Shown here in pieces: positions 27,011 to 34,767 of a stretch of 36,961 nucleotides of DNA; the stretch's first letter is position 1, and each line of letters begins with the position of its first letter. The notes below the pieces were generated by a model, which worked only from the letters and a program-made list of their open reading frames with translations, was not told the origin of the DNA and made no database searches. Where the stretch lies: the NCBI GenBank assembly GCA_035353335.1, contig DAOPZJ010000006.1, forward strand, positions 1 through 36,961. The letters run 5' to 3'. The DNA comes from Oscillospiraceae bacterium (GTDB lineage Bacteria > Bacillota > Clostridia > Oscillospirales > JAKOTC01). A program made the position numbers and the translations under genes.

Positions 27011-28282
27011 TTATTCGTTCCGGGATAAGGCGGCATACGCAGCCACCCGCTCGGAGATCTTCGGGTATTTTTCCGCGGTCTGCGGGGAAGTGAACGAATC
27101 GGCGGAATTTTGCGCCGCCGCGCGCTCATGTCCGATCAGCGCCCAGGTCGCATCGTAAAGATGCGCATACTCGGGTTTTGAAAGCGCCGGGCAGATAAAG
27201 CTCTGGCGCGGGGAGTTGATGTCCTCGCCGCTGATTTGAAAGAAGTTATGCTTATCGCAAAGCGCCATTACGCGGGCAAGCTGTTCAGAGGTATTGCGCG
27301 ACGGCATATAGGTCACCGCGTCAAACCCCGTATATTTCAGATAGTCAAACAAATCGTCGAGATAGTCATCCTCATATTTGGCGGTCTGCTTGTCGCCCGT
27401 GACCGAGCTTCCGACGTCGCCGAGATAGGCGTACGCCGAAATCGCGCCGATCGAGCGGACAAATTCGACGAATTTGCGCGCGTCGGGCAGTTCGGCTTTT
27501 GCGGGTACATAAAAGTCCTTGACCATATATGCTTTTAATAAACCCAGGAGGTCATATTCATAAAACGGATTATCCGAATCCGAGAGCTGAGTCTTGATCT
27601 TTTCGCTGCATTTGATTCCCAGCTTGTCCGATAAAAACCCGACTACGTCGCCGCGCTTGCCGAACCGCCCGACCAGCGCCAGCGAGACCGCGAACAGCAG
27701 ATGCCGTTCGGTGACGCTCCCGCCTTCCTTGAATCTCGAAAGCGGAATCACGTCTTTTTCAAAGTCGATGCATATATCGGCGGGGGCGAGCAAACCGTTC
27801 AGCCGTCCGAGCATGGCCTGATTACGGATGTTGCGTGCAGTGCGGATCGGACCCAAAAACGCCTCAGCCTGCGCCACGCGGTTTTTCGGAATGCCGTGGC
27901 AGGCGACATAGGCGACGCCGTCCTGATCGGGATTATTGACGCGGCGGCCGCCGAACGGGGAAGAAGACAGGTCGACGCGCACTTCAAAGCCGCTGGTGAC
28001 CGGCATCTTGCATAAGTCCCCGGCGACGTAAAACTCATCGATGCCGCTGACCGAATCGTGATCCATGATCCCTGCGGTCTGAAGTCCCGCGGCGCGGGCG
28101 TACCAGATCGCACCGGTCGGATAATAGGGCGAAAAGCTGTACGTTGTGTGGATGTGGTTGTTGACAAAGTGTCCGGTTTCCGGCGCTTTCATCGCGCCGG
28201 TCCGTTCCAGTTCGAGAAGTGTGGCTAACGCCGTCAGACGCACGACCCGTTTCTCGTCGGAGAGTTGTTTGAGCTGAAGCAT
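27011..28282 (-). CDS. PHP-domain metal-dependent phosphoesterase-like protein
   Basis: This protein is 423 aa. After about 35 residues the PHP motifs appear: NHIHTTYSF (His43, His45), MDHDSVSG (Asp74, His75) and GFEVRVD (Glu100), with later metal-ligand candidates such as GHERA and SGEDIN. The layout fits metal-dependent hydrolases that remove phosphate from sugar phosphates or nucleotides, but the C-terminal 200 residues are not diagnostic. AAAGG precedes the ATG at 7 nt. It is the first gene of a two-gene unit with the sorbose-phosphate-reductase-like gene, behind a palindrome-containing promoter, so a sugar-phosphate role is plausible. Confidence 0.75.
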   Translation of the reverse strand: MLQLKQLSDEKRVVRLTALATLLELERTGAMKAPETGHFVNNHIHTTYSFSPYYPTGAIWYARAAGLQTAGIMDHDSVSGIDEFYVAGDLCKMPVTSGFEVRVDLSSSPFGGRRVNNPDQDGVAYVACHGIPKNRVAQAEAFLGPIRTARNIRNQAMLGRLNGLLAPADICIDFEKDVIPLSRFKEGGSVTERHLLFAVSLALVGRFGKRGDVVGFLSDKLGIKCSEKIKTQLSDSDNPFYEYDLLGLLKAYMVKDFYVPAKAELPDARKFVEFVRSIGAISAYAYLGDVGSSVTGDKQTAKYEDDYLDDLFDYLKYTGFDAVTYMPSRNTSEQLARVMALCDKHNFFQISGEDINSPRQSFICPALSKPEYAHLYDATWALIGHERAAAQNSADSFTSPQTAEKYPKISERVAAYAALSRNE

Positions 28283-28379
28283 TTTATGACCTTTCTGATT
28301 TCATTGAAAAACGAAGGGATCGGAGAAATAAAAGAGCATCAATGAAAATAAAGATAATTTCAGGACCAAAACAATATCA

Positions 28380-28423
28380 GGACCGCATAAATGCGATCCA
28401 AGCGGATCGTACATGTACGATCC
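28380..28423. promoter_or_regulatory. Two tandem palindromes downstream of the PHP-operon promoter
   Basis: GGATCGTACATGTACGATCC at 28404-28423 is a perfect 20-bp palindrome. After AAGC, GGACCGCATAAATGCGATCC at 28380-28399 is a near-perfect one (one mismatch between arms) with the same GGAyCG outer bases. Centres are 24 bp apart. They begin at the predicted transcription start, so they are candidate operators; as RNA they would form two successive hairpins. Confidence 0.65.
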
Positions 28424-28429
28424 ACAGAA

Positions 28430-28458
28430 AGTATACCACGAATGACGGTTTTGAACAA
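28430..28458 (-). promoter_or_regulatory. Promoter of the PHP / dehydrogenase operon
   Basis: On the minus strand TTGTTC (28453-28458) and TATACT (28430-28435) are 17 bp apart. The leader to the ATG at 28282 would be about 140 nt and contains an inverted repeat TTTCATTGA/TCAATGAAA (28299-28307, 28339-28347). Confidence 0.65.
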
Positions 28459-28538
28459 GTATAACCTTTCGATTTTCAGGTAAAATCATTGAAAAAATCG
28501 AACTCGGAAAGGAAGAATTTAAATAACAGTGAAGCACT

Positions 28539-30191
28539 TCATTTTTTCATCGTTTCTTCAATCGGAATGCGGAAAAGATAGGTATCTGAAAACGAATCGG
28601 CTTCCGAACAAAACCACAGGTAACCTCCGGTACTTATAATCCTTGTCGGCTCCGCCGTATTATAATTTAAAGAATCAAAACGCCGGGGCGTTGTTTCGAA
28701 GGTAAAGTCGCAAAACAAAACACTCATACCGAAGCGGGTTTTAGAAAAAGAGGCGATTTTGTTGTCAAAACACAAAAATTTTGAAGAACCGGGATAAAAA
28801 GTTTTATCAAACCAACCGAGATCAACGAGTTGCCCACTTGCAAGGTCATATAAATACGGCCCGTAAGAAGTATAAGAGCTGTCCCAGTATGGGGTGATTA
28901 CAACGCTCTCGCTTTGAACGGCAATCGGTACAAGGCAATTTGCGTTATTATGTGTGAACAGCGTCGTTTTTCCTGTTTCGATATCATAAATCCCGGTTTC
29001 GATCGGAAATTCCCAGCCCATTTTTATATATGTAAAAGTGGTGTCGCTGACACGTTGAAGAAACCGATACCTCGAACAAACATGTGAATTATCGTCATAC
29101 GGAACGCCTTTCAACAAGGTAACGGTTTTACCGTCTTTTTCAAGCAGCAGATCAACCCCCGTTTGCAAAATTACTGCCGTGTCGGAAAGCCGATAAAGTT
29201 TGTCTGCTCTTTCATCTGCGGGCGTATAGTCAATTTCCTTAACACCGTTTTCTGTCGCGAGGTAATAGGGTTGCCCGCCCCCTCTTTCGGGTGTGAAAAT
29301 CAAACCCTCGTCTTCGACATAACAAGCAAGAGTTGCTACACGCGGGGCAGGGAATGATTTTTCATACAGCAGAGTCAGATTTTCAGCCGAATAAACTTTC
29401 ATATAAAGCGTTATATTCTTTCCGTCTGCCAGTCGAAAATCGGGATTATACCCCAAAATATAAACTGCATCGCCCACAGGCCAAGCTTCAATGAAAAGCA
29501 GTCCTCCGGTGATATCGGTCAGATTGATCGCTTCCAGCGGAGCGACCGGTTCCGGAACGGCAACCTCCAGATTTTCATATTCGGGCAGCACCTTTAAAAA
29601 TTCGGCCAGATCGAAAGGGCATTTGATATCCCGTGTTTGGTTGGTAACAAACCCGAGCAGAGTCAGGCTGTGATCTGCGTTTTCTTTCATCACAACTTGC
29701 AGATTGATTGAAAAAGTACCGTCTTCATTCGGCGTCAAACCGTCCGGCACGCCAGTGGTCTCAAAAGTGACCCGAAAAGTTTGTAAAACAAAAGAGGTTT
29801 CGTTTCCGACAAAAATCGAGGGTTTGGGCCTTGAGCCGGAAAGAGAATCGGTATAAATATATTTCGGGGAGAACGATTGATAATTTTGTGTGATAAATAA
29901 AGCCGCCCAATTTTTTACCGGGTCGCTTTTTGAATCGACCGAAGAAGTTATCTCGTTTTCCGCAAGATACATTCTCGTATAAACGGTATTAAGGATAATG
30001 TCGTCCTCAAACCGATCCAATGGAACATACTCAACCGTAGAATTCGTTTCAACCGACGAAGATGCTTCGCTTATAACCGCCGAAACAGTCGAGCTCTCCG
30101 GTATGCTTTGCGGTATCTTCCCGCACCCACCGAGCCCCGCCAAGACCACCATTGCCAAAACCCATGATACGATTCTTTTACATTTAAACAC
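28539..30191 (-). CDS. Array lipoprotein 5: N-module plus shared C-module
   Basis: This 550-aa protein belongs to a five-member tandem family I do not recognise. The signal peptide MFKCKRIVSWVLA ends in lipobox GLGGC (Cys23). A Ser/Thr-rich linker leads to an N-module (about 57-205) with FEDDIILNTVYTRMYLAEN and LLGFVTNQT, then the C-module (about 220-550), with YRLSDTAVIL, IETGIYDIETGKTTLFTH, SYGPYLYDLASGQLVDLGW and a final YLFRIPIEE. The regular strand-like repeats suggest a beta-propeller-type fold, which is inference. GTG at 30191 follows AGGTGAG at 8 nt, which overlaps the stop of the preceding gene. It is the last gene of the array. Confidence 0.8.
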   Translation of the reverse strand: MFKCKRIVSWVLAMVVLAGLGGCGKIPQSIPESSTVSAVISEASSSVETNSTVEYVPLDRFEDDIILNTVYTRMYLAENEITSSVDSKSDPVKNWAALFITQNYQSFSPKYIYTDSLSGSRPKPSIFVGNETSFVLQTFRVTFETTGVPDGLTPNEDGTFSINLQVVMKENADHSLTLLGFVTNQTRDIKCPFDLAEFLKVLPEYENLEVAVPEPVAPLEAINLTDITGGLLFIEAWPVGDAVYILGYNPDFRLADGKNITLYMKVYSAENLTLLYEKSFPAPRVATLACYVEDEGLIFTPERGGGQPYYLATENGVKEIDYTPADERADKLYRLSDTAVILQTGVDLLLEKDGKTVTLLKGVPYDDNSHVCSRYRFLQRVSDTTFTYIKMGWEFPIETGIYDIETGKTTLFTHNNANCLVPIAVQSESVVITPYWDSSYTSYGPYLYDLASGQLVDLGWFDKTFYPGSSKFLCFDNKIASFSKTRFGMSVLFCDFTFETTPRRFDSLNYNTAEPTRIISTGGYLWFCSEADSFSDTYLFRIPIEETMKK

Positions 30192-30200
30192 GGTAATTTC

Positions 30201-32339
30201 TCACCTCTTTTTCGGAATTCTTAACAGATAATCCTGCGGTAATTCATGAGTGGAATTAAACCAAATGTAGTTTTCGGTGGTATATAATCCGCTATAATAG
30301 TTGGAATGTTCCCTCATGCTTTCTTTCGCATTCAAAATATTGAATTGCAAAGTGTATAATCTTGAAGAAAGATCATATAAACAAAACGTTGAAAAGTGCT
30401 GATCTTCCGTAAAAAGCACGAGGGTGTTTCCGAAAATACGAAGCCGGGGTTCTGCCATTGTCTCGCTGGGTTTGATATTCAGCAAATCCAAATCGATCAA
30501 TTCCCGGGTTAATTCATCGTATACATATGGCCCGTATGATTCGTATTCCGGCCCGCACCAGGTATCTGCGACTAAAATCGCTTTGCCGTCCGCATATGTC
30601 TCGATATTTAGAAGCGGGGCGTTTTTATGGGTTAATACTGTTTTTTCTCCGGTCGCGATGTCATAAATTCCGCATTCAACGAGCCATTCATAGCCCATTA
30701 ATTCGTAGATAAACCGCGTATCGCTGATTCGGCAGAAAAATCTAAAATCCTCACAATCCGAATCTTCTTCTATGCTGACGCCTTTGAGAAGCAGTTTTCT
30801 CTCACCGTTTTGTTCCAAATAGAGGTTTTCATTTTCTTTTACGATATTGGAAGTATCGGATAATCGATATCTCCCAAGCGGATTTGAGATCTCCGAAATC
30901 CCGGTTCTTGTAGGAATGAAATATTTACTGTTTTTATCATCCAGCTTTTGAACCAAAGCAAGCGTTTCATATGAAAACGATACATAACCGTCTTCCGAAA
31001 CAGAAAAGGCCTTTTTATAAAGCAGCCGCAGATCATCAGAATTAAAAACCATCAGCACCTTTTCATTTTGAACTTCGGGATTCACCGCTAAAACCGCCAA
31101 TAAATCGCCGGGAAAGAACTCAAAATCATCAACCTTTAAACCACCGGTGAGCGAACGCAGATTGACAACCGAAAGCCCGGAAGCGTCATCCACTTTTGTC
31201 TCGGTGAAATCATATCCAAGGGAATCCAGTTCTAAAACAATAAACGGCTCCGGAACAATAAACTCGGTATCTTTGTACCGAGGCACGCCTTTGATAAAAT
31301 CGTATAATTCACGCGGTTCAATAATCTGCCGCTCTTGATTGGTCACAAACCCGATCAGTGTATAAGGTTCTTTATAATAATTTTTACCAGTCTTTATCAC
31401 CATTTGAAAACGGAGCTGATAGCTGCTTTTTGCAATTTCAAACCCCTCCGGCACAACATCGGATTGGAAGTTTGTCTCACAAAATATCGTTGCAAAATAT
31501 TCTTTTTCGCCGGACGTTGTTTCCAGCGTATAAAATTTCTCAGAATAAGCGGTGTCATATGCGGAAGAATTATAATTCCCTTTGACATATAATTCAATCC
31601 AATCAATAATCGTCGGATGATAAAAATCATTCGAAACCACGGGATATTCCGAAAGAGAAGCCCTCGTATAAGCGACGTTTTTAATCGGACCTTCCCCAAA
31701 CCAGCCGGTTTCGGGCACAGTCGATTTCGGAGGATAAGTTTTAATCTGCATTTCTTTGTATTCGGGAATAACGCTCAGAAATTCCACTAAATCCTCTGAT
31801 GAAGTGATTTGATTCGTCTGGCTTGTGACATAGCCCAGTAGTTTTATACCGTCACCGTTTTGCTCCATAACAAGCTGAAGTTCGATATTATAATACCCTT
31901 CTTTGTCCATGGACAGGCCTACCGGAGCGCTCAAAGTTTTAAACCGGATTAAATAGATATGCGTGTAAAATTGGTATACGCGTTGATTTTTTAATAGTTC
32001 ATAATACGATTCAATACGGTCTTTATAATCAATATACTTGATAACGATTGAATGAGGCGATAAAGTTTTATAATTTTGTGTGACAAAATGCATAGCCCAA
32101 TAAACGGTATCGGATGTTTTTCCGGAGAAAGAAACTTTCGCAAGCTTTTCCCGCGTTAATTCGGTGTTATAGATTATCTCATCTTCAAACCGATCCAATG
32201 AGACAGATGCAGCGGAAGAAGTTGGTTCGCTAACATCTATTGAACTTTCCATCCCGCTTTGCGGTGTCTTCCCGCACCCGCTAAGCCCAGCCAAGACCGC
32301 CGCTGCCAAAATCACCGAAATCATTCTTTTACACGTCAT
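30201..32339 (-). CDS. Array lipoprotein 4: two N-modules plus shared C-module
   Basis: This is the longest paralogue (712 aa). Lipobox GLSGC gives Cys22. Two N-modules follow in tandem: the first (about 50-195) resembles that of the 550-aa protein (FEDEIIYNTELTREKLAKV, LLGYVTSQ), and the second (about 210-355), starting ETGWFGEGP, closely matches the single N-module of the 566-aa protein (TRASLSE, LIGFVTNQ). The C-module runs to a final YLLRIPKKR. Its ATG overlaps the upstream stop by 4 bp (ATGA), so translation is coupled. No enzymatic motif was seen. The two-module layout is best explained by fusion or duplication within the array. Confidence 0.82.
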   Translation of the reverse strand: MTCKRMISVILAAAVLAGLSGCGKTPQSGMESSIDVSEPTSSAASVSLDRFEDEIIYNTELTREKLAKVSFSGKTSDTVYWAMHFVTQNYKTLSPHSIVIKYIDYKDRIESYYELLKNQRVYQFYTHIYLIRFKTLSAPVGLSMDKEGYYNIELQLVMEQNGDGIKLLGYVTSQTNQITSSEDLVEFLSVIPEYKEMQIKTYPPKSTVPETGWFGEGPIKNVAYTRASLSEYPVVSNDFYHPTIIDWIELYVKGNYNSSAYDTAYSEKFYTLETTSGEKEYFATIFCETNFQSDVVPEGFEIAKSSYQLRFQMVIKTGKNYYKEPYTLIGFVTNQERQIIEPRELYDFIKGVPRYKDTEFIVPEPFIVLELDSLGYDFTETKVDDASGLSVVNLRSLTGGLKVDDFEFFPGDLLAVLAVNPEVQNEKVLMVFNSDDLRLLYKKAFSVSEDGYVSFSYETLALVQKLDDKNSKYFIPTRTGISEISNPLGRYRLSDTSNIVKENENLYLEQNGERKLLLKGVSIEEDSDCEDFRFFCRISDTRFIYELMGYEWLVECGIYDIATGEKTVLTHKNAPLLNIETYADGKAILVADTWCGPEYESYGPYVYDELTRELIDLDLLNIKPSETMAEPRLRIFGNTLVLFTEDQHFSTFCLYDLSSRLYTLQFNILNAKESMREHSNYYSGLYTTENYIWFNSTHELPQDYLLRIPKKR

Positions 32340-33559
32340 CTCTTTGTGACCTCCCCGATCGGAATTCGGAATAAAAAACTATTCCAAGACCAAGACAACG
32401 AAAAAAAGTATAAGTATTTTCCAGAGATCATAAATTCCATCCGGGATTGAGATAGATTATATTGATTGCTAAAATCAATTTGGCTTTTTTCGGTTTTGGT
32501 TTCGAGATCAAAAAGGCGAAGTGCTGGGGTAAAGCTATCATCTATAAATGCCACAAGTGTATTCTCTACCAGAAAAAAGTCAGGTTCAATTTCATCCATG
32601 TACGTATAATCGAGCCAATCTAAATCTGTCACTTCTCCGGTGGTATCATCATACAGATAAGGGCCGTATGAAGAAAACCCTGAATCCCTTTCGGGTGTTA
32701 AAACAATCCTGCTTCCGTCCGTCGTACACAATCGAAGAGGATTTACGTTTTCATAGACAAAGGAAGTGGATTCGCCGGTTTCTAAATCAAAAATGCCCGT
32801 TTCGTCAAGCCATTCCCAACCGTATTTTTCATACACAAAACGATTATTGTCAAGTCGGCAAAAAAAGCTGTAATTCTCCCATGCCAAGGGGTCATCGACG
32901 GTGTTTGGATCGATATAATAAAAGCCTGAAAGAAGGGTTTCGGTCTCTCCTTTATGCTTTAAAACAAGGTTGTTTTGGTCTTCTAAAATTGAAACAGAGT
33001 CAGATAAACGATGGCTGTATACCTGATCACGGGAGATTTCCGTTACACCGGTTTTTGTAACAGCAAAAAACATCTCGCTTACAGCCCAACCTTCATTGCG
33101 GGATAAAACAAGGGCTTGATTTTCACCTGATTTTACAAAATCCATACTATAGGCTATTTGTTTTGAATCGGATTGCGTCATAACCGGCTGCGTTTTGAAA
33201 AGAACTTGATACAAGGGGTTCATATTTAAAATTGAAAAAACAATCAATGTGAAGTTTAATTCTGTGCTTTCCTCAGAAATGATTTGATCCATACCATGTA
33301 ATAGTACCCCAATCAAATCATCCTCAAAAAAACAAATATCGCGAATTTCCAGTGTACCGGAGTACATAGAGAGATTTAAGGCGGTTATATTTTGATCCAA
33401 ACTTGAAATGGCGGATTCGTTGAGTTCTGAAACAGATTTCATTTGCATGATTTTATAGAAACCGTTTGTTTTAACGGCGTTGTCGCTCACGCACCCACCA
33501 AGCCCAACCAACAAGATCGTCGCTGTCAAAAAAACCGAAATAATTCTTTTATACGTCAT
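32336..33559 (-). CDS. Array lipoprotein 3: C-module only
   Basis: This 407-aa protein has signal peptide MTYKRIISVFLTATILL and lipobox GLGGC (Cys23), then only the C-module of the family: HRLSDSVSIL, ETGIFDLETGESTSFVYEN, SYGPYLYDDTTGEVTDLDW and a final FLFRIPIGE. The N-module found in its longer neighbours is absent. Its start overlaps the stop of the preceding gene by 4 bp, and its own stop overlaps the next start by 4 bp, indicating one mRNA with coupled translation. The function is unknown; the protein is probably on the outer face of the membrane. Confidence 0.8.
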   Translation of the reverse strand: MTYKRIISVFLTATILLVGLGGCVSDNAVKTNGFYKIMQMKSVSELNESAISSLDQNITALNLSMYSGTLEIRDICFFEDDLIGVLLHGMDQIISEESTELNFTLIVFSILNMNPLYQVLFKTQPVMTQSDSKQIAYSMDFVKSGENQALVLSRNEGWAVSEMFFAVTKTGVTEISRDQVYSHRLSDSVSILEDQNNLVLKHKGETETLLSGFYYIDPNTVDDPLAWENYSFFCRLDNNRFVYEKYGWEWLDETGIFDLETGESTSFVYENVNPLRLCTTDGSRIVLTPERDSGFSSYGPYLYDDTTGEVTDLDWLDYTYMDEIEPDFFLVENTLVAFIDDSFTPALRLFDLETKTEKSQIDFSNQYNLSQSRMEFMISGKYLYFFSLSWSWNSFLFRIPIGEVTKR

Positions 33560-34758
33560 TTCTTCGTTACCTCTTCAATCGGAATGCGGAAAATATAACC
33601 GTTCGGGGTTAAAGAATAAAACCATAAATCGCTTTCTGTTATAAAAAAATCGCTTGGGTAATTTTTCGATATTCGATATGAGGAAGGCAGCTCGATCACA
33701 GTTTTCTCTGTTTCGGAAGCGAGATCAAAAAAGCGCAGAGCAGCCGTGCCGTTATTAGCCACGAAGGCTATCAGCGTATTCTTGAAAAGGCAATAATGGG
33801 GGAAAACGCCGTTTGCTTGTAGGTCGTTCATCCATTTCAATTGGGCCATTTTACCGGTTATATCATCGTACAAATATGCGGGATGAAGTGACTTATCATA
33901 TGAAACCAAAACAGCCTTATTATCATATGAAGTATGCAAATTGATAAACTTCGAATTTTCCGGGGTTAGTAATGTAATTTCGCCCGTCTCAATATCATAA
34001 ACCCCGAATTCGATCAATTGCTCATAAGCGTCGGATTTTATAAAGAGAAAGCGGGTATCGCTGAGACGGCATTCGAAGGTATATTTTTCCCATGTCGGAG
34101 CTTCGCCGTCAGGGGTCTTATCTGAAACGCCGGTTAATATTGTTTTAGCAGCACCGTTTTGTTCTAAGACGAGGTCGTTTCCTTTTTCAAGAACAAATGA
34201 GGTATCCGAAAGGCGAAATCTGAAAAATTCTTCTTTGGGCAATTGGGTTATCCCGTTTTCCGTTACGGTATAAAAGGTCTCAATATCGGGGGGAGATAAT
34301 GAATAAAGAGCGACAGGATCCCCCCGGCGATAAAATCCCATGTATCCCCCTTGCGGGAGCGTAAACCGTTTTTCATATAGAAGCTGCAAAGTATCAACGG
34401 AAAATACCGCCAAAAGGTAATGGTTGTTTTGGCTTTCACCTTCTAATTTATTCAGGTTGGAATCATATGCGATAATACCGATTAAACGATTATTTAAAAA
34501 CCGGATATCTTTGACGGAAAGCCCCTGAAAAAATCGTGACAACTCAATAACCTTAAAGCCGGATTCAATGTCTTTTTCAAGTAAATCCTGCACAGCCGGG
34601 GTTGATTCGGCAGATAAAAAACGTTCGCTTGAATTCAACGAAACCAATGAACCCATCGATTTTTCAGGGGCGCTTAGTGTTAACTTCACGCACCCGCTGA
34701 TTACTGCCAAAGCAACGGCTGCCAAAACCCATGAAACGATTCTTTTACACGTAATCAT
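33556..34758 (-). CDS. Array lipoprotein 2: C-module only
   Basis: This 400-aa protein has signal peptide MITCKRIVSWVLAAVALA and lipobox VISGC (Cys23). After a Ser-rich linker the C-module has RLSDTSFVLEKGNDL, EFGVYDIETGEITLLTPEN, AYLYDDITGKMAQLKW (here the SYGP motif seen in the paralogues is replaced by HPAY) and a final YIFRIPIEE. It lacks the N-module. Its leader, including AGGTGAG and the following 8 nt, is nearly identical to that of the 550-aa gene, pointing to block duplication. It is 9 bp from the preceding stop. Confidence 0.8.
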   Translation of the reverse strand: MITCKRIVSWVLAAVALAVISGCVKLTLSAPEKSMGSLVSLNSSERFLSAESTPAVQDLLEKDIESGFKVIELSRFFQGLSVKDIRFLNNRLIGIIAYDSNLNKLEGESQNNHYLLAVFSVDTLQLLYEKRFTLPQGGYMGFYRRGDPVALYSLSPPDIETFYTVTENGITQLPKEEFFRFRLSDTSFVLEKGNDLVLEQNGAAKTILTGVSDKTPDGEAPTWEKYTFECRLSDTRFLFIKSDAYEQLIEFGVYDIETGEITLLTPENSKFINLHTSYDNKAVLVSYDKSLHPAYLYDDITGKMAQLKWMNDLQANGVFPHYCLFKNTLIAFVANNGTAALRFFDLASETEKTVIELPSSYRISKNYPSDFFITESDLWFYSLTPNGYIFRIPIEEVTKK

Positions 34759-34767
34759 GGTAATTTC

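Noticed and set aside
26998..27129. N-terminal extension of the zinc dehydrogenase to 27129
   Set aside because: The extension is Arg/Pro-rich shadow sequence of the PHP gene, and AAGGAG points to the ATGs at 27000/26997.
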